In this document: positions 47,310 through 59,772 of the stretch, one piece after another | How the letters are laid out: each line of letters begins with the position of its first letter | Position numbering within the stretch: position 1 is the first letter of the stretch | Assembly: GCA_947044405.1 (NCBI GenBank) | Contig: CAMRHE010000012.1 | Coordinates: 7,684,001 to 7,748,000, forward strand | DNA length: 64,000 nucleotides | Source: Leptodactylus fallax | Lineage: Eukaryota > Chordata > Amphibia > Anura > Leptodactylidae | Direction: 5' to 3' | The notes under the pieces: generated by a model | The model's database searches: none | Seen by the model: only the letters and a program-made list of their open reading frames with translations | What the model was told of the DNA's origin: nothing | Position numbers and translations under genes: made by a program

Positions 47310-47480
47310 GGTCTTCCACAGAGCCCTGATCTCAACATCATTGAGTCTGTCTAGGATTACATGAAGAGACATAAGGATTTGAACACACTTAGACCCACAG
47401 ATGATTTGTGGTTAGTTCTCCAAGATGATTGGAACAACCTCCCTGCAGAGTTCCTTCAAAAACTGTGTACAAGTTTAACT
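47310..47480 (+). pseudogene. Tc1-like transposase C-terminal remnant
   Basis: Translation gives LPQSPDLNIIESV, a stop, DYMKRHKDLN and then DDWNNLPAEFLQKLC. The first part is the conserved DDE-domain motif with the catalytic Glu. All N-terminal and central parts are absent. Confidence 0.8.
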
Positions 47481-47673
47481 TGAAGGCAAATGGTGGTCAC
47501 ACCAAATATTGGCTTGATTTAGATTTCTCCTTGTTGCATTCTTAATTTTGTTAATTGACAAATATAAACTATTAACACTTCTATTTTTTCAAAGCATTCT
47601 TACTGTAGAGCATTTTTCCACATCTGTCTAAAACTGTGGCACTGTACTGTGTGTGTGTGTATATATACATATA

Positions 47674-48616
<943 letters not shown>

Positions 48617-49705
48617 TATATATATAAGCAACTCACTGGAATAATTAATAGTTTCTAAGTTCATCCAAAATATCTCACACTGAAGTTTCATCTGGGAGAT
48701 GCAATGATTTAAGTGTGATTTGTAGGTCAATTTAGTCAATTTAAGGGCTTTAATGAAGATAAAGAAAATGTTTTCAATAAGCCCAAAATGTTAAAATAAT
48801 AAACTTACCAATGTACTCACCTTTAAGATTCTTTTCTATTCCATTATGTACACATCTCTGTTATACACCTATGTGATGACTTGTCATTAAGACTATTGTT
48901 ATATCTGTAGATATCATTGGCTAGTTTTCTCTCGTGCCATGTCTTCTCTATGGGCAAGTAGGTGTAAATAGTTGTTTCCCAATTGTAGTGTAATTACTTT
49001 AGTTACATTAGTTTCTATGTTAGTGTTCATTAATATTCATTCATATAGTCTGCAGACAACACCCAATCTCCATGCTTTTGATCATCACACTTCCAAGGAG
49101 ATTAAGCATTACACTTTTGGAGATCCAGCATTGTCACTCATATTAAGGAAAATGGCTGGTTATGCAGATCTATTTTTAGTGCTAACATTTCAATTCCTGG
49201 CTGCTAAGGAAAAGGAGATACACTAGTAGTCAAAACACTGCATCAATTCATGAATTTTCAGGAGGGCAATAGGTAGAGATTGTTAGAATTTTTTTTTTTT
49301 AACTTCCCTCCCCAACTTCAAGTTTGTTATAGTTTTCCACAATGCGACCTTTAGTTGCCTCACTAATCATCCAAAATTGTACTGTTACTTAGTCTCAGCT
49401 CACCTTTCCTCACTTGAATGGGGCTACTGTACTTCAGTACCAGACAGACTTGAACAAACAGACTACTGCAAAGTTACTGCACCATGGGGTTCCCAAAAGT
49501 GTCAATTTGTTTTCCTTGAGATAGCCCATCAATGATGAGCCTTTAATGTCCAATCCCCAGTATAGCCACCAACTTAGGAATTCCCCATTAACGTTCTAGT
49601 TGAAAAACAAAACTTTAAAAATCGCATTTAATGTTTTAGTGACTGTGAAGAGTTATACTGACACTAATAATTTGCTTCAGTTCTTGGCTATTATATACTG
49701 TATTT
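48617..49705. other. Unassigned stretch
   Basis: No gene or bounded repeat recognised. The open frame at 48972-49226 has no domain. Confidence 0.35.
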
Positions 49706-49707
49706 GG

Positions 49708-50173
49708 GGACAGGAATCTCTCACCTTGAGGAGAGCATCAGTGAAGGTGCTCATGCGCCCTCTGTTGGATGTAACAGATCCTCAAAAGCAAATTGAGGAT
49801 CTGTTACATCCAACAAAGGGTGCATGAGCTCCCCAGCTCCTTTTTCCATAATGCCTTGTGATATGTAGATGCTAAGTAGATGGCAAAAGGCAATTCAAAC
49901 TCTACACACCTTCACTGGTGCTCTTCTCAAGGAGAGATGTTCCTGTCCCTAAGCCACTCATTGCCTCTCACAAAGCCAGCCAATCCACTTTGCTCTGCAC
50001 TGATGAGGGACAAAAATCCCGAAACGGCGCTGTATGCAGATAAGTGAAATTGGCTTGGCTAAAATCCCATTTGCTGTCTCAAGACTCGGTGAGTCAAAAG
50101 CAAATTGAGGATCTGTTACATCCAACAGAGGGCGCATGAGCTCCCCAGCTCCTTTTCCCATAATGCCTTGTGA
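49708..50173. repeat. Compound inverted and direct repeat
   Basis: GGGACAGGAATCTCTC..CAGTGAAGGTG (49708-49749) is inverted at about 49908-49952. Inside it, GTTGGATGTAACAGATCCTC and GAGGATCTGTTACATCCAAC face each other across a short loop. A further block starting CAAATTGAGGATCTGTTACA at 49789 recurs directly at 50101, 312 bp away, and runs on for about 70 bases. CCCGAAACGGCGC at 50019 lies between them. Confidence 0.88.
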
Positions 50174-50328
50174 TATATACTGTATTTGTTATCAAAGTAA
50201 CAGTTTACAGCAGTAAAATAAACTGTTCACTGTTTTCCATGTTCAATATTCACCTAAATACATCTGAATGCAGAACGTAAATCAACCTTGGCATCTAATT
50301 CAGAGTGAATAAAATATTTGACTAGGGC

Positions 50329-51172
50329 AGTGATGGTTAACCTTTAGAGCCTGGCGTGTCAAAATTTGTAAAAAAAAACCAAAAACCCTAGCTTAACTCG
50401 AGTACTATGTCACATCAAGAAATATCTAGAATCTAGAATATTTGTGATATTTGTAGATCTAGTAAAAAAAGAGTTATATTTTGATATATGTGTTTGTATT
50501 ATATATATTTCTGGCCCATCGCAAGTATATGACCCCCTTTTTTAGGCCCTACAGTATATGACCCTGCTTTTTATGCCCCCCCACAGTATTTGACCTGTTT
50601 TTTTATGCCACCCCCACAGTATATGACCCCTTTCTTACAGCCCCCTCACAATATGTGACCCCTTTTTTGTCCCCCATATAGGAATATGACCCCTTTTTAT
50701 GGCCCCACGCAGTATATGACCCCCTTTTTTTACCCCCCACACAGCATATAATCCCCCTATTTATGGCCCCCACACAGTTAATTACCCCCTTTTACACTCC
50801 CCACACAGTATAAGACCCCTTTTTTAAAGTCTACTCACAGTATATGACCCCTTTTTTCCCTCCACACAGAGTAGCAGCTGATAATTTTTACTTACCTGTC
50901 CATTCTCCAGTCCTGGCCTCCCTCTGCTGCTGCCTCCAGGGTGCGCTGTAGCTGATGCTGAAGAACTCTGGGATGTTGTACGTAGGGTCCCGGTGTTCTT
51001 CAGTGTCGTGACGTAAGTGTAGCGTCGCCTAGAGGAGGCAGCGGAGGGCAGTGAGTACAGGAGCGTGGACAGCTCAGTAAAAATTATTGGCAGCTACTTA
51101 TTGCAATAACACAATAATTAGCTGCCGATGTGTGTCATCCAAAATGTCTTGCCGTGTCACCTTTGGGGTAGG
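50329..51172. mobile_element. hAT-like element with internal array, right end unclear
   Basis: The left end CAGTGATGGTTAACCTTTAG is the pattern of a hAT terminus. The right end (..CGTGTCACCTTTGG) is weakly complementary and no 8-bp duplication is clear. The interior has a tandem array (50505-50875) and a GC-rich segment with a minus-strand splice-donor-like ACTTACCTGT (50890-50899) and CGTGACGTAAG, the same architecture as hAT elements I and II. Confidence 0.6.
50505..50875. repeat. About 11 copies of a 31-33-bp CAGTATATGACC repeat
   Basis: Units read CACACAGTATATGACCCC, then TTTTTTATGGCCCC, with variable T and C runs. Unit length and the CACAGTAT core resemble the 31-bp minisatellite, but the second half differs. 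Confidence 0.85.
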
Positions 51173-51174
51173 GA

Positions 51175-52766
51175 TTTTGGGTTTGTAAGAAAACTAAACA
51201 TTTCAACTTTAGACAAGACACCTAAAAACATTTATATAAACATGATGTAGATTTTTGTTACTTTATGGTCAAGAGAATTTGGGACATCTCAAAGTGACAG
51301 AAAAATTGGTTATGTGGAATTCTGTCAATGACAAATGCAATAGTTTTTCCATAGTAAGGTTTTAAACTTAATTTTTTTCATTATTTTACGATCACCTTAA
51401 TTTAAACCCCTTATTTTCACACCTCGGTAAACTTTTATATAGTGTTAGTAAAATGTATTTTTTATTTTAGACTACTTTATGTATTTTAAAATAAGCTTAT
51501 TCTGCTATATTGCACTTGAGGCAAGATTATCCTATTAAATGAATCACCACAAAGCAGTCGAGAAGCACTAAAGAGATTTTGTAAAATTTATTGGGTCGTT
51601 TTGTTGCTAGTCTGCCACTGCATTATTGAGACAAAGGAAACATTTTTCTTGGGTTTGGCTTATGTGCAATTCGTTTACTTGGAACTGTGAGGCAATGAAA
51701 TAGTGTGGTGTTAGTATTATGCCAGTTTCCAACTTATCTTTCATCCAAACCATTTTCCAGCATAAGAAAGTGAATTTCACAAATGTAATATTCCCCAAAC
51801 GGCAAAAATAGAGACAGCAATGATCAGCTAATCTGTACTATTGAGTGTACTGGACATTAGAAAGAAACACAAATATATTTATCAATGTTTAGTTCTTTCT
51901 TCTTATTATATGAAATGAAAACATTACAGTCATGTATTTTAGTCTTTTCCTCATAGATACAAGTCAAAATGAACAAATGTTCTGTCATAAGAGGCTCTGG
52001 GTCATGGTAAGTATTGCTCTTAATATTAACCAGGGAGAGCAATTCTTGTCCACACCACATATGGTCCTATTGTACTGCACTAGCACATACTCAATTAAAT
52101 TTAGTTACTAAATGAGAAAGCAGATTTTTATCAGTTTTCATATTTACTGTAGCAATATTTATTACAATGTCCTGACCCCATTTTGTTTGTTGTTGGCTTG
52201 ATGGAAGACAATTCCAAGAGGAACAGCTTTTTGTGCTTACTAGTGAAATTCCTAGATAACACTCAATCATTATAAGCCGTTATTTGCTTGTCTCCAAGAC
52301 TAAAATTCACTTTGGAATTAAAATGTACAAGCTAAGTCAATGAGCCAAAACTTTGTCTAGATGTTTCTAGACTACATTGTTTCAAAACAAATCATACATT
52401 GAACTGTAAGAAAAAATAACGCACATTCATTGTTAAAATAAATAAAAGTATGTAAGTATGAATTTGCTAGAATTTATTTTATGTAGTTTAAAGTCATGGT
52501 CTATACTTTTCAATTATATATTATCTTCAGCAAAAATTAAGTATAGTTTGGGTTACATACTGTGCCTGGCTAGCTTTTCAATAAACGTTTGAACAAAGCA
52601 ACATCAAGGAAATCCTATGATTCTTATTGTTGGCATTCTAATCTCCACCAGTGATCAAAGTGGAGAAATACCTTTGTCACTTGCTATGGACGTTGATACT
52701 ATTGTCTTGTTGGCCAAATCTTCAAAAACTAAAGATGACTACAAGGACTGGTTATACAAAACACTT
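51175..52766. other. Unassigned AT-rich stretch
   Basis: No gene, terminus or known repeat recognised. Open frames at 51607-51798 and 51857-52060 are short and domain-free. Confidence 0.4.
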
Positions 52767-52843
52767 TTAACCCCTTCATATCTGAGCCCAAAAGTACGTT
52801 AAAGACCAGGCCTCATTTTTCAAAACTGACATATGTCACTTTA

Positions 52844-54415
52844 CACTGTGTTCCAAATTATTATGCAAAAAGTGTTTAGGAGTGATAAGGTAAGAATTTT
52901 TTTTGTCTGTCAGTTAAACTCATTGATGGTGATGTGTGTCAGGGCTCTTTATATCACTGAAAGCAATTGCAGACACTTGTGCTAATTAGTTTGGCAGGTG
53001 TGTCCAATTAAAGGCAAGACTACTTAAGAAGGCTGTCCCACATTATTAAGCAGCCTACATTTTCAGCCAAAATGGGAAAGAAAAAGGATGTGTTGGCTGC
53101 TGAGAAGCAACAAATTGAGGAGTGTTTAGGTCAAGGCATGACTACATTCAACATTGCCAAGACACTTCATAGTGATCATCGCACAATCAAGAAGTATGTA
53201 GCTGATTCACAGCACACACTTGTGCGTGCTGATAAGGGAAAATTGAGGACTCTTTCCAACAGGCAATTACGTCAGGTTAAAAGAGCAGCTTCAAAAATGC
53301 CTTGTCATAGCAGCAGACAAGTTTTTGAAGCTGCTGGTGCCTCCAACGTCCCCCCGAACAACAAGATGCAGGGTCCTTCAGAGGTTTGCAGCTGTGCGTA
53401 AGCCATCCTGTCGACCTCCTCTATCCACTGCACACAAGCAGAAACGGTTCCAGTGGGCCAAACAATACATGAAGACTGACTTCAAAACTGTTTTGTTCAC
53501 CGATGAGTGCCGTGCAATGATCGATGGTCCAGATGGATGGAGTGGAGGATGGCTTGTTGATGGACACCCCATGCAAACACGGCTACGGCGCCAACAAGGA
53601 GGAGGTGGAGTAATGTTTTGGGCTGGAATCATGGGGAGAGAGATTGTCGGCCCCTTAAGGATCCCAGAAAGGGTAAAGATGAACTCCATAATGTATGTGG
53701 AGTTTCTCAAACAGCACTTCCTGCCATGGTTCAAGAAGAGGAACCATGCATTCCGCAGAAAGATCATTTTCATGCATGATAATGCACCGTCTCATGCTGC
53801 AAATAACACATCTGCATCTCTGGCTGCTATGGGCATAAAAGGGGACAAACTTATGGTGTGGCCCCCATGCTCCCCTGACCTCAACCCCATTGAGAACCTC
53901 TGGAGCATCATCAAAAGGAGTGTCTATGATGGCGGGAGGCAGTTCACATCTAAGCAACTGCTCTGGGAGGGGATTCTGTCCTCATGCAAAACAATTGAAG
54001 CAGAAACCATCCAAAAACTGACAAATTCAATGGATGAGAGAGTTCAGAAGCTTCTTTCGCACAAGGGGTCCTATGTGCAAATGTAACATCACCTCAAATA
54101 AAGTTTTGGCTTGAAAACTGTTTGATTTCAGTTTGTAATAACCTGCTAATGCTTAGAATTTCACAATGACCATTTTTTTGTTCTTAATAAAAATAAAAAG
54201 GTTGCAAATTCTGCTGTGCATAATAATTTTGAAACATGCATTTTGAGTGTTTTATTTTTTTTTTTTAAATATACTGTTATCATAGGCAGTTTGTTCAAAA
54301 ACCTTTCAATTATACTCGAATAGTTGATGACTGGAAAATTACAATGACTGCAATTCATATAGGTAATTTTGGAAAATATGAGAAAATATTATTTGCATAA
54401 TAATTTGGAACAGTG
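52844..54415 (+). mobile_element. Tc1/mariner element, DD37E type, 1572 bp
   Basis: The ends CACTGTGTTCCAAATTATTA and CACTGTTCCAAATTATTATG (from the right) abut TA (52842-52843, 54416-54417). The paralogous sequence at 22.6 kb is uninterrupted at this point, which confirms the insertion. It encodes a nearly intact transposase with one frameshift. The DD37E spacing matches the TRT-type group known from vertebrates; family membership is inferred from the spacing. Confidence 0.93.
53072..54086 (+). pseudogene. DD37E Tc1-like transposase with one 1-bp frameshift
   Basis: The frame starts MGKKKDVLAAEKQQ with two helix-turn-helix segments (FNIAKTLHSDHRTIKKYV). At 53350-53355 a run of six C appears to hold one base too many, and coding continues in the next frame (RTTRCRVLQRFAAV) to 54086. 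The catalytic domain has D in LFTDEC, D in MHDNAPSHA and E in SPDLNPIEN, with 37 residues between the last two by codon count. The C-terminus (ERVQKLLSHKGSYVQM) is complete. The frameshift is the only visible defect. Confidence 0.93.
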
Positions 54416-54765
54416 TATATGGCAATAACTTTAAGACGCTTTAACTTGCACAAGTGATTTTGAGACTGTTTTTTCATGAGACATTGTACTTCATGTTAGT
54501 GGTAAACATTGATCAATATTTTTGTATTTATTTATAAAAAAAAATTGGAAATTTGATGGAAATTTGGAAAAAAAATCGCAATTTTCAAAATGTGAAATGC
54601 TCTGCTTTTCAAACAGATAGTCATACCACCCAAATAAGTTAATAAATATTATCTTTTTTTATATGTCCCTCTAGGACACCTGAACCAACGATAGTCTAAT
54701 CGCTGATTATACAGTCTATACAGGAATTCAGCCTATGTAGACATAGGCTGATTTCCAGAGGTCCC

Positions 54766-54783
54766 GGCAGGATCAACCAGGTA
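54766..54783 (-). other. 18-nt identity to the 5' end of 18S rRNA, second copy
   Basis: On the minus strand the sequence is TACCTGGTTGATCCTGCC, identical to 18296-18313, followed by GGGACC. Presence in both copies shows that the motif predates their divergence. Confidence 0.8.
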
Positions 54784-55671
54784 GTGAGGGCTTCAGGCAG
54801 CTTGGGGTCACTGGCCAGACCCCGGGCTGCATATTATAGATATCGGCACCCCACAATCTTGCTGCGGGGGGTGCTGGGGGCAGCAACATGGCGGAACCCC
54901 TTGGATGCCGTGGTCATGTTTGACCGTGGCATCCAAGGGGTTAAAACCCCTATCGGCGCTCAGCGCCAATCGGAGGTTAAGGAGTAGGGTGTTAACTGTC
55001 AGTTACAGCTGACACCCTCTCCCGATGCCGCCCGCGGCAGTCAGTGCCGCTAGCAAACACTTAAAATGCTGCGGTCGCTATTGACCACGGCATTTTAAGG
55101 GTTAAACAGTGGGGATCGGTGTTATCACTGGTCCTCGCTGTTTCAGCAGGAGCCTGGTTGTCAAATACAGCCGGGCTCCCGCGGTGATCGCGCGGGCTCT
55201 GCTTCTGAGCCCGCTCGATCACCGTCACGTACCTGTATGTGGGGATGCGGTAACTAACCACATTCTCCCACGTACATGTACATAAGAATGCGTGAAGGGG
55301 TTAAGGAACCCTAGCAATGTCAGTAATTTGTGATTAATATGTGTGATCTTTGAAACTTGCCCACTATTATGTGGTCTTCACGTAACAGCTGATGGTGGGG
55401 GAAGCCTACATTTGTTATTTACTGTACACTCATGACTTCCTACATTTCTCAAGATGTTCAGAATTCTTTCATTAGGCAATATGAAATTGAGATCCAAAAG
55501 TCCAGTATTATATATGATATGTCTTTTTATGTATGGTGCATTTCTTTTTTTTTTTCTTTCTCATCCCCAGTCTCTAGTTTGATTATAATCCACCACTATT
55601 GCAATGAATGTTCATCCACAAGTAGAAATAAAGTAATACATTTCCTCATTTGCAGTGTGCAAGGAACAGCA

Positions 55672-55766
55672 AGGAAGAAGTAGATTTAATAAAACAAATT
55701 TCCCCAAAGTTTTAAATTTCATGAAATTCAAAACTTTTGGGAAATTTGTTTTAAATCTTCTTCCTC
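55672..55766. repeat. Near-perfect 94-bp palindrome
   Basis: AGGAAGAAGTAGATTTAATA.. on the left and its complement ..TTAAATCTTCTTCCT on the right enclose AAATTTCATGAAATT at the centre (55720-55723), with arms of about 45 bp. It may be the core of a foldback MITE, but no target duplication was found. Confidence 0.88.
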
Positions 55767-55769
55767 TTT

Positions 55770-57474
55770 GCTCTTGTTTACATACTTCAAATTGCTGAAA
55801 ATAGCAACCACCAGTTTTATTTGGACCAAATTGAACTTGATGGGCAATTCGATTGAATAGGACACAGACTGAATTTTGGAAAATTTGTTCATCTATAGTT
55901 AAATGCACTTGCATAATAAAGCAGTATAGATATTTGCAAACATATAGATGTGGCAGCATTAGCAATCACAGATGGAGCAATGCAGGTGTGATATGTCATG
56001 CTGTATATCTCCATCTATTAGTACTGGAGCTGCCTTTCAATTGCAATGAATTGGTATTGGACTGCCCTACTTTTAATGTGACCTAGAGTAACCCCAGTTA
56101 CATAGCTAATCCAGAGACTCCTATTTAACTTTAGTTGCCCCTGCACTAGGTAATTTTGGTGCAGAGGACCTAGATGAGCCAGAATTAATAATTGTGGTCC
56201 TGTACATTCTAATCAGTCACAGAAAACATAGGATAGCTTTAGGTGAGTATTTTTGATTTTTTTTTTTTTTTTTTGTTTAATTTGCTTTTGTAATAAAATG
56301 GTTAATGAGGGTTATGTGGGGGAGCTTTTATTTCAGTAACAAAAAAAAAATTCTTAAGTCTCTGTGTTAGCTGCTAAAACTGCTGCTTATTTGCCTGGTA
56401 CCCACGAGGTGTGCTGGGAAAGAGCAGGGTATTCGCCAATACCTGGCCATCCAAAGTGATGGCAGGAATTGACTTGGCTGCAGATTGGTATTATCAGGCT
56501 GGAAAGGGCCAAGAATGACTGGCCTTCCCACTCTGGTAATGTAATATTTTTTCTGCTTCTTGCATCTGGCTAGTTAAAAAAAAAATTGCGGTGGGCCCAG
56601 GTTGTTTTTTTTTTTAAATAAATAATTGAATATAAATGAATGCAGGAACAACCTGGCAAATTAAATGAGTTGACATTTCAGATTTTTAGACATTTCTCTC
56701 CTAGAAAATTAAATGCTATCATGGGGCATTACTTTGTGATAGTGCTGACTTCTGCTAGTCTCAAAAGTGGTCAAGGACCAATAGACATTCAATAAATGGA
56801 AGACAAACCCTGGATAGTTTGGTATTGTGTATCTGGGAAGACCTTTAAGGTCAAGACAGTTTCCAGAGAATAGAACTTCCCAATTCCTGAGAAGACAGAT
56901 GGATTGCTAACAACAGTATTTGTTAAGCAGTGGGGAATGTTAGAGGGTTGAAAATTGGATCCACCACCCTTTTACCAAAAATAAAAACTCTTCTTCAAAA
57001 AGACATCAGTGCTAAATTGAACTTGCACTTGTATCCTTTATGTTGTTATAGGTTAAGCTAGATGTATGTGTGGTGGCAACCCCACCTGATTCATATTGTC
57101 ACGTTTGCCATATTATGCACAAGTTCAACTGTGATATGCTACATACCTACTGCAAGGTGTGATGCCAGAAAGGTACTAGACATTTACACTGTATGTGTGA
57201 AGGGGGTGACAGTTGGGTTGTATATGGGAATGGGGAACTCATGTTGCTACTAGAGATGGACATAAAACTCGTCATGAACCAGGTTCGGCCTGAATATGCC
57301 AATAAATGGTGATTTGTCTAACACAAACGAAAATGGCCAATACCACATATATTGCACAGTAAAAATACAGAATAGACACTTGTCTTGTGACTCACTGTGA
57401 CATTCTGGTTCAACCTGGCAGCCTCTCAGTCAATAGTCAGTGGTAGGTCGACACCTTATAGTGCTAATGTCATA
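55770..57474. other. Unassigned stretch
   Basis: No gene or complete element. Around 57250-57320 the text TAGAGATGGACATAAAACTC and GGTTCGGCCTGAATATG resembles the dispersed repeat seen at 60857-61200. Confidence 0.4.
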
Positions 57475-57476
57475 TA

Positions 57477-59043
57477 CAGTCATGGCCAAAAGTTTTGAGA
57501 ATGATACAGATATTAATTTTTACAAAGTCTACTGCTTCAGTTTTTCTAATGGTAATTTGCATATACTCCAGAATGTTATAAAGAGTGATCAGCTTAACAG
57601 CAATTACTTGCAAAGTCAATATTTGCCTAGAAAATGAACTTTATCCCCCAAAACACATTTCAACATCATTGCAGCCCTGCCTTAAAAGGACCACCTAACA
57701 TCGTTTCAGTGATTGCTCCATTAACACAGGTGTGGGTGTTGATGAGGACAGGGCTGGAGATCAATCTGTCATGATTAAGTAAGAATGACACCACTGGACA
57801 CTTTAAAAGGAGGCTGGTGCTTGCCATCATTGTTTCTCTTCTGTTAACCATGGTTATCTCTAAAGAAACACGTGCAGTCATCATTGCACTGCACAAAAAT
57901 GGCCTAACTGGGAAGAGTATTGCAGCTAGAAAGATTGCACCTCAGTCAACAATCTATCGCATCATCAAGAACTTCAAGGAGAGAGGTTCCATTGGTGCCA
58001 AAAAGGCTCCAGGGTGCCCAAGAAAGACCAGCAAGCGGCAGGACCATCTCTTAAAAGTGTTTCAGCTGCGGGATCAGGCTACCAGCAGTGCAGAGCTTGC
58101 TGAGGAATGGGAGCAGGCAGGTGTGAGTGCATCTGCACGCACTGTGAGGCGGAGACTCTTGGAGCAAGGCCTGGTCTCAAAGAGGGCAGCAAAGAAGCCA
58201 CTTCTCTCCAGAAAAAACATCAGGGACAGACTGATATTCTGCAAAAGGTACAGGGAGTGGACTGCTGAGGACTGGGGTAAAGTCATTTTCTCTGATGAAT
58301 CCCCTTTTCGATTGTTTGGAACATCTGGAAAACAGCTTATTCGGAGAAGAAGAGGTGAGCGCTACCACCAGTCTTGTCTCATGCCAACTGTAAAGCATCC
58401 TGAAACCATTCATGTGTGGGGTTGCTTCTCAGCCAAGGGAATCGGCTCTCTCACAGTCTTGCCTAAAAACACAGCCATGAATAAAGAATGGTTCCAGAAT
58501 GTCCTCCAAGAGCAACTTCTCCCAACCGTCCAAGAGCAGTTTGGCGCTCAACAATGCCTTTTCCAGCATGATGGAGCACCTTGCCATAAAGCAAAGGTGA
58601 TAACTAAATGGCTCAGGGAACAAAACATAGAGATTTTGGGTCCATGGCCTGGAAACTCCCCAGATCTTAATCCCATTGAGAACTTGTGGTCAATCATCAA
58701 GAGACGGGTGGACAAACAAAAACCAACAAATTCAGACAAAATTAAAGCATTGATTCTGCAAGAATGGACTGCTATCAGTCAGGATTTGGTCCAGAAGTTG
58801 ATTGAGAGCATGCCAGGGAGAATTGCAGAGGTCCTGAAGAAGAAGGGTCAACACTGCAAATATTGACTTGCTGCATTAACTCATTCTAACTGTCAATATA
58901 AGCTTCTGTTACTCATAATATGAATGCAATTATATTTCTGTATGTGATAAAAACATCTGACAAACACACATAAAAACCAGAGGGCAGCAGATCATGTGAA
59001 AATATAATATTTGTGTCATTCTCAAAACTTTTGGCCATGACTG
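57477..59043 (+). mobile_element. Tc1/mariner element, DD35E type, 1567 bp, intact
   Basis: The ends CAGTCATGGCCAAAAGTTTT are inverted at 57477 and 59043, identical for the first 28 bases, and abut TA (57475-57476, 59044-59045). It holds one uninterrupted transposase frame. This is the only copy in the window with no visible defect, so it is probably the youngest and might be mobile. Confidence 0.95.
57850..58866 (+). CDS. Tc1-like DD35E transposase, uninterrupted
   Basis: This is a cut-and-paste transposase that binds its inverted repeats and integrates at TA in the nucleus. I choose the ATG at 57850 (MVISKETRAVIIALHKNG), which gives 338 residues, the usual Tc1 length; the frame stays open 11 codons upstream but that start adds a hydrophobic leader not found in the family. 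Residues 1-110 hold the paired helix-turn-helix domain with a degenerate GCPRK linker. The DDE triad is D149 (IFSDES), D241 (QHDGAPCH) and E277 (SPDLNPIEN), with 35 residues between the last two. WGCFS is intact. No stop or frameshift is present. DD35E spacing matches a group described in vertebrates as Traveler. Confidence 0.93.
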   Translation: MVISKETRAVIIALHKNGLTGKSIAARKIAPQSTIYRIIKNFKERGSIGAKKAPGCPRKTSKRQDHLLKVFQLRDQATSSAELAEEWEQAGVSASARTVRRRLLEQGLVSKRAAKKPLLSRKNIRDRLIFCKRYREWTAEDWGKVIFSDESPFRLFGTSGKQLIRRRRGERYHQSCLMPTVKHPETIHVWGCFSAKGIGSLTVLPKNTAMNKEWFQNVLQEQLLPTVQEQFGAQQCLFQHDGAPCHKAKVITKWLREQNIEILGPWPGNSPDLNPIENLWSIIKRRVDKQKPTNSDKIKALILQEWTAISQDLVQKLIESMPGRIAEVLKKKGQHCKY

Positions 59044-59520
59044 TAGAGTACATAAGGCTGTGCAGGCTGGAACACAAGGCATATTAGTGATGATGGAAGT
59101 AGAGGATAGTTATTCATCACTGCATCATGCAGAGCACTGAGTACTGCAAAGCTAGAAATGGGAGAATTAGAACACAGTTTAGTCATATTTAAACAATTAG
59201 AGGCAGATTAGTGATAGAAATAGATAGGAGTGAGGGAGAATATCTGTAATGTGTGACCCAGACTGCCCCAGTAATACAGACAGACAAAGGACTCTTAACC
59301 CTTTCATTGGCATGAATCTAATTTTCTCAGTCTGTTTTGCAATAGGGCAGTTTGATCTGTCTACAGATTGTTTAACATAGTTTTTACTAACAAGGTCAGT
59401 CCGGTTAGTGAAAAATCTTTTCTTAAGGATTTTTTTTTGGGCAAGAATTTAAATGTTCGTGAAAATACATACAAACTGCTGTTCTAACAGCAAAACACTG
59501 ATTCCGCTTGCACTAATGTG

Positions 59521-59772
59521 CTTAAGCTAAGGACCCATGTAGTGGGCCGCAGCGAAAAAGCCTGGATTTTCCATAGAGTTTTCCTCTGCGGATTTTCTGC
59601 TTCAAGTACACCTATTGGGAAACTGCCAACATTTCTGTAGGTATAATTGACCTGCTGTGATTTCCAAAAATGCAATGGTTTTGGAAATTGAAGCATTTTC
59701 ACTGCAGGTTTTTTTCTGCAATGTGTGGATGGGATTCGCTAGAATCCACTTTGCAGGGATTGTAAAACTCCA
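59521..59772. mobile_element. MITE, GGCTAAGGCCCCAC family, copy D, 3'-truncated
   Basis: It begins TTAAGCTAAGGACCCATGTA and holds the family blocks AAATGCAATGGTTTTGGAAAT and CTTTGCAGGGATTGTAAAAC, but the opposite inverted end is missing. The truncated side ends near a T-run at 59780. Confidence 0.6.

Larger units (their letters stand above)
47080..47647 (+). mobile_element. Tc1-like deletion derivative, 568 bp
   Basis: The ends GTACTGTGCAAAAATTTT and GTACAGTGCCACAGTTTT (read from the right) are imperfect inverted repeats, running on to AATAGAAGTGTTAATAGTTTA. A TA lies at the left edge. Only the C-terminal tail of the transposase survives. A (GATA)n tract occupies the middle. The same family left a 3' relic at 17095-17224. 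Confidence 0.8.
52767..55304. mobile_element. TTAA-flanked TTAACCCCTT element, short copy, split by Tc1
   Basis: The ends CCCCTTCATATCTGAGCCCA and CCCCTTCACGCATTC (from the right) abut TTAA (52767-52770 and 55301-55304). It is the reverse-orientation relative of 17937-22707, matching at GACGCTTTAA..CAAGTGATTTTGAGA and in the hairpin region, but it lacks the internal 370-400-bp repeats. Without the Tc1-like insertion it is about 956 bp. The last third holds GC-rich hairpins, including 54897-54940. Confidence 0.85.

Noticed and set aside
57817..57849. Upstream start for the DD35E transposase (MLAIIVSLLLT..)
   Set aside because: It adds a hydrophobic leader not expected in a nuclear Tc1 transposase; the ATG at 57850 gives the usual family N-terminus.
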